This document shows positions 1 to 10,087 of a DNA stretch of 64,000 nucleotides, piece by piece; position 1 is the first letter of the stretch; each line of letters opens with the position of its first letter. Under the pieces are notes generated by a model. It saw only the letters and a program-made list of their open reading frames with translations, ran no database searches and had not been told where the DNA came from. The position numbers and the translations under genes were made by a program. Source of the DNA: Flavobacteriaceae bacterium (GTDB taxonomy: Bacteria > Bacteroidota > Bacteroidia > Flavobacteriales > Flavobacteriaceae); NCBI GenBank assembly GCA_030148025.1, contig JASBUG010000030.1, positions 1-64,000 of the forward strand, in the 5' to 3' direction.

Positions 1-31
1 CTAACAGCTAAAAACTAATTACTAACCTTTT

Positions 32-138
32 AAGGTGGTTATAGCAATGGGGCTCACCTCTTACCATTCCGAACAGAGAAGTTAAGCCCATTAGCGCCGA
101 TGGTACTACAATCGTGGGAGAGTAGGTCGCCGCCTTTT
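32..138 (+). rRNA. rrf: 5S ribosomal RNA
   Basis: The stretch has the typical bacterial 5S arrangement. The 5' end (GGTGGTTATAGC) pairs with the 3' end (GTCGCCGCC). Between them lies the conserved loop block CCATTCCGAACAGAGAAGTTAAG, seen here at about 66-88 in full, followed by the GATGGTACT and GGGAGAGTAGG blocks. A terminator follows at once, so this is the last gene of an rRNA operon whose 23S gene should lie to the left of the window. The ends are judged by eye and may be off by a few bases. Confidence 0.95.
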
Positions 139-143
139 TTAAT

Positions 144-180
144 AAACCCTTCATTAACTAATGAAGGGTTTTTTGTTTTT
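144..180 (+). terminator. Rho-independent terminator of the rRNA operon
   Basis: A perfect 13-bp inverted repeat (144-156 with 159-171, AAACCCTTCATTA) is followed by a T-rich tract. It lies directly after the 5S gene. Confidence 0.9.
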
Positions 181-258
181 ATTCTGTAAGGTCGGGGATT
201 AAATAAGACTAATAAGTGAATAATTTTTTTATTCCAACTAATTGGCTATTTTAGATAT

Positions 259-765
259 ATGAACATCGTTATTCAATCCTCTATTCACACATTAAATAAA
301 GCTTTAGCATTATTGTCTTCTATTACAAACAATCAATTATGTGATACAAGTATTCCTCCGTATAATTCGTGTATAGGTTCACATATCAGACATATTTTGG
401 ATTTTTACGATTGTATTCTTGAAGGAATTGAATCTGGAAGTATTGACCTTACAGATAGACGTAGGGACGAAGAAATGCATAAAAATTGTATTTATGCAAG
501 AACTAATATTGAACGCGTTATAGATGACTTAAAAGATTTGGATCTTTCTAAATTTAATAATTCATATGAGGTTAGTGACGATCTAGGCTTAGGTAAAGTT
601 ACTATTGAATATACTTTGGGTGCCATATTAGCTCAGGCAAATAGTCATGCGATACATCATTATGCTATTATTAATTATATTCTGGATAGACTTGGAATAA
701 AAGTTAGTGATGATACTTTTGGCTATAATCCAACAACACCAAAGGCTAGAGTAAAACTTAATTAG
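259..765 (+). CDS. DinB-like family protein
   Basis: 168 aa and probably cytoplasmic. The pattern fits the DinB/YfiT four-helix-bundle superfamily: an early helix with SHIRHILDFYD (His at about 42 and 45) and a late helix with HAIHHYAII (about 131-139). These histidines would form the usual metal site. DinB superfamily members are often metal-dependent thiol transferases or stress proteins, but the substrate of this one cannot be read from the sequence. It stands alone after the rRNA operon and converges on the DUF6095 gene. A weak TATTTTAG -7-like box (247-254) lies just before the ATG. I am sure of the gene and moderately sure of the family. Confidence 0.8.
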   Translation: MNIVIQSSIHTLNKALALLSSITNNQLCDTSIPPYNSCIGSHIRHILDFYDCILEGIESGSIDLTDRRRDEEMHKNCIYARTNIERVIDDLKDLDLSKFNNSYEVSDDLGLGKVTIEYTLGAILAQANSHAIHHYAIINYILDRLGIKVSDDTFGYNPTTPKARVKLN

Positions 766-780
766 TAAGGAGTTATTTTA

Positions 781-1023
781 TTATTTTCCAAAAATACTTT
801 TCATAACTGTTTGTAGGCCTTTAAACGCTAAAAAGACCGCTCCGAAGCAAATGAGTATACTTATGATTAATAAAGGAATATAAAAAGAGTTTTCTTTATT
901 TGTTGTAACGATGTAGAATAGTGTAGGACCAGCAAACATCATGATGAGGGCACCTGCCATTTTTTTTAGACCTTTTGCTAAAAGTTCTCTATCTGTTCTA
1001 TTATTTTCCACTTTTATAGGCAT
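781..1023 (-). CDS. DUF6095 family small membrane protein
   Basis: 80 aa with a basic N-terminus and two predicted membrane helices (about 22-42 and 49-70). It matches my recollection of DUF6095, a flavobacterial family of unknown function. Its ATG lies inside the last codons of murQ (23-nt overlap), so the two are probably co-transcribed and translationally coupled. Nothing in the sequence suggests an enzymatic role. Confidence 0.8.
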   Translation of the reverse strand: MPIKVENNRTDRELLAKGLKKMAGALIMMFAGPTLFYIVTTNKENSFYIPLLIISILICFGAVFLAFKGLQTVMKSIFGK

Positions 1024-1819
1024 TTACTGAAGCGCGTACACTTTCGTATTTATCTAATAACTTTTTCGCTTCTATTTCTGTAATGTTAAGTTCGTTCATA
1101 ACCATTTTTGTACCACGATCGACAAGCTTATTATTGCTTAATTGCATGTCGACCATTTTGTTTCCTTTAACACGTCCTAATTTGATCATTGTAGATGTGG
1201 TAATCATATTAAGAACTAATTTTTGAGCAGTACCAGCTTTCATACGTGAACTACCAGTAACAAACTCAGGTCCAACAATAACCTCAATAGGGAATTGAGC
1301 TGTTTGAGATAAAGGACTGTTATGATTACATGTAATACAACCTGTAATTATATTGTTATCGTTGCAAGCTTTTAAAGCTCCAATAACATAAGGAGTTGTA
1401 CCTGAAGCGGCGATACCAACTACAACGTCATTTTTATTAATATTATGAGATTTTAGATCTTCCCAACCTTGAGTTGTTGAATCTTCAGCGAACTCGACAG
1501 CTTTTCTAATAGCAGAATCACCACCAGCAATTAAACCGACAACTAATTCATGAGGCACACCGAAAGTTGGAGGACATTCTGAAGCATCTACAATGCCTAA
1601 TCGCCCGCTAGTTCCCGCACCGATATAAAATAGGCGACCTCCATTTGAAAGCTTCTCTACAATTTGGTCGACAAGTTTTTCGATGGAAGGAATCGCTTTT
1701 TCAACAGCAAGCGGAACTGTTTTATCTTCAGCATTAATATTAGTAAGCAATTCTCGAACACTCATTTTTTCAAGATGATTGAAATTGGAGTCTTGCTCGG
1801 TAGTTTTAATAAAATCCAT
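1001..1819 (-). CDS. murQ: N-acetylmuramic acid 6-phosphate etherase
   Basis: 272 aa. MurQ cleaves the D-lactyl ether of N-acetylmuramic acid 6-phosphate to give GlcNAc-6-phosphate and lactate, a step of cytoplasmic peptidoglycan recycling. The SIS (sugar isomerase) fold is clear: GRLFYIGAGTSGRLGIVDASE (about 61-81), the conserved ECPPTFG segment, GIAASGTTPYV, and TGSSRMKAGTAQKLVLNMI near 190-210. The length is slightly short for the family (about 300 aa) because the C-terminal helical tail is brief. It starts at the ATG after an AT-rich leader. The 3' end overlaps the DUF6095 gene. Confidence 0.95.
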   Translation of the reverse strand: MDFIKTTEQDSNFNHLEKMSVRELLTNINAEDKTVPLAVEKAIPSIEKLVDQIVEKLSNGGRLFYIGAGTSGRLGIVDASECPPTFGVPHELVVGLIAGGDSAIRKAVEFAEDSTTQGWEDLKSHNINKNDVVVGIAASGTTPYVIGALKACNDNNIITGCITCNHNSPLSQTAQFPIEVIVGPEFVTGSSRMKAGTAQKLVLNMITTSTMIKLGRVKGNKMVDMQLSNNKLVDRGTKMVMNELNITEIEAKKLLDKYESVRASVNAYKSGK

Positions 1820-1856
1820 ATAACAAAATTACATAAAGGAACTGAATTCTTTAAAT

Positions 1857-1918
1857 AAAAAAGAGTCAACCTGAAGACACTTCGACTACGCTCAGTGTGA
1901 CATTAAGCTGACTCTTTT
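1857..1918 (-). terminator. Terminator of the isocitrate dehydrogenase gene, with a repeat element in its loop
   Basis: The outer stem AAAAGAGTCA/TGACTCTTTT (1859-1868 with 1909-1918) is flanked by A and T runs on both sides, so it can act on either strand. It sits downstream of the minus-strand isocitrate dehydrogenase gene and before murQ. The loop is unusually long because it holds a copy of the dispersed palindromic element at 1876-1902. Confidence 0.75.
1876..1902. repeat. Dispersed palindromic intergenic element, copy 1
   Basis: The core is ACACTTCGACTACGCTCAGT with the arms ACACT (1877-1881) and AGTGT (1894-1898), then GACA. The same core occurs at 12496-12523 and 35852-35875, with related copies in the array at 10088-10300 and inside prmC. 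It resembles the palindromic repeats common between genes of Flavobacteriia. Confidence 0.8.
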
Positions 1919-1940
1919 GAAAAAATAAACTAGGTTTATT

Positions 1941-4199
<2,259 letters not shown>

Positions 4200-4360
4200 C
4201 TAAAAGGGTTTCTTTTTGCGTTTTGCGAATATACAAAATTTGCATGTGAGATGCATTTTATTCAGTGATGAAGTTGATTTGAAATAAAAGATTTAATGAT
4301 ATGATAAAACAAGCGCTGTTTTTTACGAATATCATAAAAAAGGGTAGTAAAAATTCTTAA

Positions 4361-4410
4361 AAAACAAAAGCCATATCACTTAGAAATTAATCTATGCTGA
4401 CATGGCTTTC
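4361..4410 (-). terminator. Rho-independent terminator behind the decayed gene
   Basis: Stem AAAGCCATATCA (4367-4378) with TGACATGGCTTT (4398-4409), one mismatch. On the minus strand it is followed by TTTTGTTTTTTAAG. It lies about 70 bases downstream of the pseudogene stop, as expected for that gene's terminator. Confidence 0.65.
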
Positions 4411-4479
4411 TTTGAAACAGTTCTGCGTGATCTTATTTAACATTGCTGTTAACTTCAGATTAGTTCAACTTTCGTATTC

Positions 4480-4762
4480 CTATTCCTTTTTCAATTCAAG
4501 TTTCACTATTTCAACAGAAACATCTTGTAGTGTAATTTTCAAAATGTATTGACCTATTACTAAAATGTTTCCAGTTTAATTGCTTTCCTTGATCCTTTAT
4601 CACTTGTACATCATTTGCATAATCTACAACCTTTAAAGCATTGTTTCTTTTTCTAAAGTTCACTTTCGCTCCTTTTAGCTTCCAAAACTTTCAACCTTAC
4701 CAGTGTCTTAACTAAATGCTAGCATACAATTTCTTGTTTACCCACTTACCATTATTTAAGTC
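4480..4762 (-). pseudogene. Decayed 3' end of an unidentified protein gene
   Basis: One reading frame gives DLNNGKWVNKKLYASI, then three in-frame stops close together, then FWKLKGAKVNFRKRNNALKV and VDYANDVQVIKDQGKQLNWK in the same frame. A frameshift near 4560 is needed to continue with IGQYILKITLQDVSVEIVKL and a final stop at 4480-4482. These stretches look like real protein rather than chance translation, and a terminator follows. The last part resembles the end of a secreted or carbohydrate-active protein, but I cannot name the family. The upstream part (4763-5015) yields no continuous frame. It could also be a chance pattern in AT-rich DNA, though the length and terminator argue against that. 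Confidence 0.5.
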
Positions 4763-5015
4763 TTCTTAAAGTATCATGATCTCTCAACTTACACATGCAT
4801 ACACATGGTGTCTCAAAACCTCAAAAAACAATCTATAAAGAACGTTACTTTACCAAATTAGAGTTAATTACCGTAGTAATTGAAATACCAATTTTCATGA
4901 TATTTTTTCTCTAACTCTGTTGCTAATGTAATACAAGATTTTAAAAATGCAAATTTTTCAAGTATTTAGATATCAACCATTTATAAACGACACTTATTAA
5001 CAATTGTTAATAATG
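4763..5015. other. Gene-free AT-rich stretch, possibly the eroded 5' part of the pseudogene
   Basis: No open frame, repeat or RNA structure could be recognised here. With the pseudogene and its terminator it makes a gene-free interval of about 900 bases between the isocitrate dehydrogenase and L19 genes, unusual in this compact window. Confidence 0.4.
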
Positions 5016-5045
5016 AAAAAGCCCTGGAAAATTCCAAGGCTTTTA
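5016..5045 (-). terminator. Terminator of rplS
   Basis: Stem AAAAGCCCTGGA/TCCAAGGCTTTT with one mismatch and a short AAAT-type loop. On the minus strand it is followed by TTTTTCATTATT. It lies 25 bases past the rplS stop. Confidence 0.85.
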
Positions 5046-5069
5046 TACGGTTTTGAAAGTAGACTGTTT

Positions 5070-5420
5070 TTAGCGTCTTCTTTCTTTAATTCTAGCTTTT
5101 TTACCAGTAAGACCTCTAAAGTAGAATATACGTGCTCTACGTACTTTACCTCTTTTGTTGATCTCAATTTTTTGTAAAGCTGGTAAGTTAACTGGGAAGA
5201 TACGCTCTACACCAATAGATCCTGACATTTTTCTAATTGTAAATGTTTCAGAACTACCAGTTCCTCTACGTTGTAATACAACACCTCTAAAGAACTGTGT
5301 ACGTGTTTTGTTACCTTCTTTAATTTCGTAATACACTGTAATAGTATCACCAGCTCCAAATTCTGGAAGGTCTTTTCTTGTTACAAATTCGTCTTGTACA
5401 AATTTTACTAAAGATTCCAT
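5070..5420 (-). CDS. rplS: 50S ribosomal protein L19
   Basis: 116 aa, full length. L19 sits at the interface of the two ribosomal subunits. Diagnostic segments are PEFGAGDTITVYYEIKEGNK, RTQFFRGVVLQRRGTGSSET, FTIRKMSGSIGVERIFP and the basic end RARIFYFRGLTGKKARIKE. In many bacteria rplS directly follows trmD. Here trmD lies about 2.4 kb upstream with two genes in between, and rplS has its own -7 box (5495-5502), giving a leader of about 70 nt. Confidence 0.98.
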   Translation of the reverse strand: MESLVKFVQDEFVTRKDLPEFGAGDTITVYYEIKEGNKTRTQFFRGVVLQRRGTGSSETFTIRKMSGSIGVERIFPVNLPALQKIEINKRGKVRRARIFYFRGLTGKKARIKERRR

Positions 5421-5494
5421 TTTAATCTTTTTTATAATGGTTGATTCGAAACAACATTCACGATTATCGCCAGAGGTTAACCCGAAATTGGCTG

Positions 5495-5502
5495 CAAAGA
5501 TA
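5495..5502 (-). promoter_or_regulatory. Candidate rplS promoter, -7 box TATCTTTG
   Basis: On the minus strand TATCTTTG matches the Bacteroidota -7 consensus TAnnTTTG. It lies 75 bases before the rplS ATG. No clear TTG -33 box was seen at the usual distance. Confidence 0.5.
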
Positions 5503-5586
5503 ATGAAAAAGTTAGAAGTTGAAAGCTAAAAATGAAAAGTTTTTACGAGTTGATTTTTACTCACAATCAACTTAAAAAGAGCTGCT

Positions 5587-7227
5587 TTAGTGTAATGTTA
5601 CTTTTTTAGTTACAGTACCTCTATTAGTAGTGATTTTAATAATATACAAACCTGATTCACTGTTTTTTATTTCTATAGGAAGAGTAGTCTTCTTATTTGT
5701 AATATAAGCTTCATTTGAGATTTTCTTTATTAGAGATCCTTTTATATCGTAAATCGAAATGCTAATATCTGTTTCAAAATTAAACTGATATTGAAGAAAC
5801 AACTGATCTTTAAAAGGGACAGGATAAGCTATAACAGCTTCAGAAAGGGTTGACTTTTTCACAGAAAGATTTTCAGCTTCCAATTTTATAACCCAATAAT
5901 CGTGTATCCCTCTTGAATCTTCTGTTTTATCACCAGATGCCGAAGAACGAGTAATGCCTCCAGATATATATCCACCATCTGTTGCTTGTTCTAAAGTAAA
6001 TGGAGTATCTGCTGAGTCACCTCCCAGAGTTTTATCCCATTGTATATTTCCTGAGGCATTGGTTTTTACAACCCAAAAATCACTATTACCTCGAGAATCT
6101 TCCGTTTTATCTCCAGAGATATCAGAAGACGATGAACCACATAGTATAAATCCACCATCTGTACTTTGTAATACATTAGTTAAAAAATCATAACCACTGC
6201 TTCCAATAGTTTTATCCCATTGTATATTTCCTGAAGCATCAATCTTTACTATCCAATAATCGGATGACCCTTTTGAGTTTTCCGATTTATCTCCTGATAT
6301 ATTAGCTTCTGAAGCTCCTCCTAAAATGAATCCATTATCTGAGGTGGAAGCTAGTCCATATAATTCATCTTGAGTACTACCACCAATAGTCTTATCCCAT
6401 AATTTATTTCCATTAGAATCAAGTTTAATTACCCAGTAATCGTAACCACCTTTTGCATTTTCTGACTTATCTCCTGAAATATTAGAATTTGAGAATCCAC
6501 CTAATAGAAAACCACCATCTGATGCTAATGACGCTGTAGTAGATCTTTCTCGATCGTCTGCACCAAAAGTTTTATCCCATAATTTGTTTCCGTTTGCATC
6601 TATTTTAACTACCCAGAAATCAAAATCGTTTGATGGATCCGATTTTTCACCAGAAATACCTGATTGTGATTCACCACATAATAAGTAGCCGCCATCTGTT
6701 GTTGCAAGAATTTTATATAATAGATCACCTTGATCACCACCATAGGTTTTATCCCAGAGCTTATTACCATTTGCGTCAATCTTTATGATCCAGTAATCTG
6801 AACTACCTCTAGAGTCTTCACTTTTGTCAGGAGATATATTAGATGTGGAACGTCCACCAAGTAAAAAACCACCATCTGATGTATTTATAATAGAGCTTAG
6901 TATGTCGGATGTAGTACCACCATAGGTTTTATCCCAGAGTTTGTTACCATTAGCATCAATTTTTACGATCCAATAATCATAAGACCCTCGTGAATCCTCC
7001 GATTTATCTTCGCCAATATTAGAGCTCGATCTGCCACCTAATAAAAAGCCATTATCTGAGGTTTGTACTAAGGTGTAAAGTTCATCTCTATTTGTGCCAC
7101 CAATTGTTTTATCCCAAGCTATTGCTGGAGCCTGAGCGCTTAAATAATTAAAAGGAATACTTAATAGTATTAATAAGAAAAGAAGTAATATTCTTAGAAA
7201 ATGACTGGTCTTACAGAATGATTTCAT
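5587..7227 (-). CDS. Secreted repeat protein with C-terminal type IX sorting domain
   Basis: 546 aa. A signal peptide (hydrophobic stretch about 11-30, ending near YLSAQ) is followed by seven tandem repeats of about 58-60 residues. Each begins WDKTxGG, carries D(G/N)GF-LLGG, then DKSEDSRG and ends DYWIVKIDANGNKL. After about residue 460 comes a type IX secretion C-terminal domain: AYPVPFKDQLFL, ISIYDIKGSLIKKIS, SGLYIIKITTNRGTVTKKV. The seven-fold repeat suggests a beta-propeller-like surface protein. The cargo role is inferred and no catalytic motif is seen. It lies between rplS and the trmD pair. Confidence 0.85.
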   Translation of the reverse strand: MKSFCKTSHFLRILLLFLLILLSIPFNYLSAQAPAIAWDKTIGGTNRDELYTLVQTSDNGFLLGGRSSSNIGEDKSEDSRGSYDYWIVKIDANGNKLWDKTYGGTTSDILSSIINTSDGGFLLGGRSTSNISPDKSEDSRGSSDYWIIKIDANGNKLWDKTYGGDQGDLLYKILATTDGGYLLCGESQSGISGEKSDPSNDFDFWVVKIDANGNKLWDKTFGADDRERSTTASLASDGGFLLGGFSNSNISGDKSENAKGGYDYWVIKLDSNGNKLWDKTIGGSTQDELYGLASTSDNGFILGGASEANISGDKSENSKGSSDYWIVKIDASGNIQWDKTIGSSGYDFLTNVLQSTDGGFILCGSSSSDISGDKTEDSRGNSDFWVVKTNASGNIQWDKTLGGDSADTPFTLEQATDGGYISGGITRSSASGDKTEDSRGIHDYWVIKLEAENLSVKKSTLSEAVIAYPVPFKDQLFLQYQFNFETDISISIYDIKGSLIKKISNEAYITNKKTTLPIEIKNSESGLYIIKITTNRGTVTKKVTLH

Positions 7228-7288
7228 GGATATAGTTTCTCATATATCGGAATTCTTCTATAATGTCATCAGTTAATTGGTGAGGAAC

Positions 7289-7774
7289 TTAAGCTTTTAA
7301 CTTAATAGGAATATACACATCCTCTTCAGAATCGGGATGGTTGTTTTTATAAGCTTCACCAAGTACATTAAAATGTGGTCTGTTATCTAGTATATACTCA
7401 CTTTGTGGTAACCACTCTGTAAACATACGTTGCATAAACACACCAAAATCCTTTGGTAAGCCTTTATAAGTAAATACAGCATACAATCCACCTTCAAGAG
7501 TTAGTTGTTGCATATTTTCAGGAGTGTCGTTAAAGGTTGATACTTCAACAGTCGCCCATTTAGTAAAGGTGTTGGCTGGATTAAAGACTTTAAAATGATT
7601 ATGAGGATACATCATCACTTCAAATACATCATTACTAAGTGTGTATTTGTAACCTGTTTTTTTTTGTGGCATAAAGCCAGAAAACAATTCCTGAGTTTTA
7701 TTGGCTACTAAAGACATTTCTAAAGCATGACCAACTAGTTTCTTTTCGCTAATAGTTTCTATACGTGGATTCAT
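7289..7774 (-). CDS. GyrI-like / AraC effector-binding domain protein
   Basis: 161 aa. The fold pattern is that of the GyrI-like small-molecule-binding domain: an N-terminal PRIETISEKKLVGHALEMSL strand-helix, then YEVMMYPHNHF-like strands, GGLYAVFTYKGLP, and the late FTEWLPQSEYILDNRPHFN motif typical of the family. It has no DNA-binding domain. The frame is open further upstream inside trmD, but the ATG at 7772-7774, 2 nt after the trmD stop, gives the family N-terminus. It is therefore very likely translated with trmD. The ligand is unknown. Confidence 0.85.
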   Translation of the reverse strand: MNPRIETISEKKLVGHALEMSLVANKTQELFSGFMPQKKTGYKYTLSNDVFEVMMYPHNHFKVFNPANTFTKWATVEVSTFNDTPENMQQLTLEGGLYAVFTYKGLPKDFGVFMQRMFTEWLPQSEYILDNRPHFNVLGEAYKNNHPDSEEDVYIPIKLKA

Positions 7775-7776
7775 TA

Positions 7777-8454
7777 TTAGTCGTCTAGTAAGTCTGGTCT
7801 GCGTTCTTTGGTGCGTTGGTAGGCTTGTTCTTCTCGCCACTTTTCTATTTCAGGGAAATTACCACTAAACAGTACATCTGGTACTTTCCAACCTTTATAG
7901 TCTCTTGGGCGTGTATAAATTGGTGGCGCTAACATATCATCCTGAAACGAATCGGTTAGGGCAGAAGTTTCGTTACCCAATACACCAGGAATTAAACGTA
8001 TTACTGCATCGCATAATACAGCAGCACCTAACTCACCACCAGACAATACATAATCGCCAATAGATATTTCTTTGGTTACGAAATGATCTCGTACACGTTG
8101 GTCTACACCTTTATAATGACCACAAAGGATAATGATGTTCCCTTTTAATGAGAGTTGATTAGCAATACTTTGGTTTAAGGTTTCACCATCTGGAGTCATA
8201 TAGATTACCTCGTCGTAATCGCGCTCTGCTTTTAAACCAGAAATACATTTATCAATAGGCTCTACCATCATGACCATACCAGCACCACCACCAAATTGGT
8301 AGTCGTCTACACTCTTATAATTATCGGTTGTGTAGTCTCGTAAATTATGAAAATACACCTCTACATGTCCTGCTTCTATGGCACGTTTTAAAATGGATGC
8401 CTCGAACGGACTTTTTAATAATTCTGGTAATACAGTAATAATGTCTATACGCAT
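7777..8454 (-). CDS. trmD: tRNA (guanine(37)-N1)-methyltransferase
   Basis: 225 aa. It methylates G37 of tRNAs with a G at position 36, which prevents frameshifting. SPOUT-class features: [13 protein letters not shown] start, [14 protein letters not shown] (about 55-68), the knot region [14 protein letters not shown] and [13 protein letters not shown], then [20 protein letters not shown]. The frame extends five codons to a TTG, but the ATG at 8452-8454 matches the family. The usual rplS partner is displaced, and the downstream gene is the effector-binding protein. Confidence 0.97.
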   Translation of the reverse strand: MRIDIITVLPELLKSPFEASILKRAIEAGHVEVYFHNLRDYTTDNYKSVDDYQFGGGAGMVMMVEPIDKCISGLKAERDYDEVIYMTPDGETLNQSIANQLSLKGNIIILCGHYKGVDQRVRDHFVTKEISIGDYVLSGGELGAAVLCDAVIRLIPGVLGNETSALTDSFQDDMLAPPIYTRPRDYKGWKVPDVLFSGNFPEIEKWREEQAYQRTKERRPDLLDD

Positions 8455-8518
8455 GCTGCAAAGATGCAACTATTAATATTAAAAGAAAAGTATTGGTCTT
8501 GAACGTTTACTAAAAGTT

Positions 8519-9463
8519 CTACAATGAACAATCTCCGTTTATAATGTCTGTAACAGTTGGGTTGTATTCGTTGCCTAAAATTTCAACATCTTGATAAACA
8601 CCATTTGTAAACAGATTTTGTAACCCACATAAATTACTTAAATACCTATTACCCGAATAACCAGGAGAACATCCATTACATCTTGGTCTAACTAGTGTAG
8701 ATATTTTTCCGTTTACCTCGATAAGGTTTGATAAAGCATCAATATTAGTTAAAGATACATTATGTCCTATTGTTAAAGAACCGTCAATAGATTCTAAGCT
8801 GTTTAAACCATCAAGGTTTAATAGACTCCCATTTTCTCTAATTTGAACTTGCCCTTTAATAAACTTAAGTTTATTTAATCCAGACAGATCCTCTAACGAG
8901 TTATTGTAGTCTATTAAAGTATAAAAATTCTCATCACCATTAAAGCCAACAGATACTAAATTATCTAACCCTTGAAGAGAACTTAGTTTTGGATTGTTTC
9001 GAATTGTTAGGCTTCCAGGGTAACTTTCAGTTTCATCGTTTATAATATCAGTAATTTCTTGTAAACCTATAAGTCCTAATATATTTTGCAATTCAAAACA
9101 ATTAGTAATAGTTAAGGAAGGGGTCGATACTATGTTTTCTAGGCCACGTAAATTGGTTAAGTTAGCTGCTGAAATACGGATGCCAGCAAAATCATTGGTG
9201 CCTTGATAAACTTGTGTTAAACTACTTAATGGTGTAAGATCTACAATATCACTTTCAAGATCCCAATCTTTTCCAATATATAAATAGCCATCTATTTTAG
9301 TATAACACATAGCTCCAAACGTGTTTACTTCTTCTTGAGTATATAAAATTACTGTTCCTACAAATGTTCCGTTGTCACAACTAGTTTCTTCAATACTGAA
9401 TTGTTCGTTTTCACAAGAAAGAACAACAAGCATTAGAATTATATGGAATACTCTTATTTTCAA
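8519..9463 (-). CDS. Leucine-rich receptor-L-like lipoprotein
   Basis: 314 aa. The N-terminus MKIRVFHIILMLVVLSC ends in a lipobox with Cys17, so the protein is probably anchored in an outer or inner membrane leaflet. The body contains irregular leucine-rich repeats of about 22-30 residues (LTNLRGLENIVSTPSLTITN, LSSLQGLDNLVSVG, LLNLDGLNSLESIDGSLTIG), as in receptor L-domain-like proteins. The C-terminus has a Cys cluster (RPRCNGCSPGY, LCGLQNL, GDCSL) that may form disulfides. The role is likely binding or surface exposure and the ligand is unknown. Confidence 0.8.
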   Translation of the reverse strand: MKIRVFHIILMLVVLSCENEQFSIEETSCDNGTFVGTVILYTQEEVNTFGAMCYTKIDGYLYIGKDWDLESDIVDLTPLSSLTQVYQGTNDFAGIRISAANLTNLRGLENIVSTPSLTITNCFELQNILGLIGLQEITDIINDETESYPGSLTIRNNPKLSSLQGLDNLVSVGFNGDENFYTLIDYNNSLEDLSGLNKLKFIKGQVQIRENGSLLNLDGLNSLESIDGSLTIGHNVSLTNIDALSNLIEVNGKISTLVRPRCNGCSPGYSGNRYLSNLCGLQNLFTNGVYQDVEILGNEYNPTVTDIINGDCSL

Positions 9464-9592
9464 GCTTAAATAAAATTAGATAATAAATATACTCTTTTTT
9501 TTGTAAGAAATTAAATATGTATAATTATGTATGTCATAGATAACAAGTATGTGGAAAACCGTAATTAAGATAGATTAATTAAAGAAATAATA

Positions 9593-9970
9593 TTATTCAA
9601 ATACAATGTTAGTATTACATGGCCCTTCCCAACCAATACAAATGGTATAGGTTCTATCGCCCCATTTTATAGTATAGCATTTTTCACCTCCGCATCTTAC
9701 TGGTTTTCTTCTTTTACTGGTTTCGGTGGGAACTCTTTTTTTGTACGATAAAGAAACTAATTGCTCATCTGGGTTAGCATTAGACCAAACATCAATGGAC
9801 AAATTATTTAATTCGTTTTTTTGTATGCCGTCTGTATATGTAAACATCTCTTTAAATTCGTTTGAAGATTTTTCTACAAGCTTGATTATTTTTGATATAT
9901 GTTTTTTTGGAACGTATTCTTTTAAACCATTTTCTATAATTCCTTTAATGTGATTGTTTTTACTTTTCAT
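9593..9970 (-). CDS. Small hypothetical protein with Cys-containing C-terminus
   Basis: 125 aa from the ATG at 9968-9970. The frame continues 14 codons upstream to a TTG, which is less likely. There is no signal peptide. The first 70 residues are charged and helical. A basic linker (KKRVPTETSKRRKPV) follows, then a compact end with four cysteines: CGGEKC, YTICIGWEGPC. The dibasic linker before a small Cys domain recalls precursor peptides and small secreted effectors, but no modification, transport or immunity gene is adjacent. I do not recognise the family. Confidence 0.6.
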   Translation of the reverse strand: MKSKNNHIKGIIENGLKEYVPKKHISKIIKLVEKSSNEFKEMFTYTDGIQKNELNNLSIDVWSNANPDEQLVSLSYKKRVPTETSKRRKPVRCGGEKCYTIKWGDRTYTICIGWEGPCNTNIVFE

Positions 9971-10087
9971 AATCGTGTTTTTAATGGTTAGTCTTTTTGC
10001 ATGCAAAATCAATGCATAATAATACGTCTGTTATTTATAATATGAGTGAGGAAAACCGTAATGGAGGGAATTTTTTTATAAAGGGAG

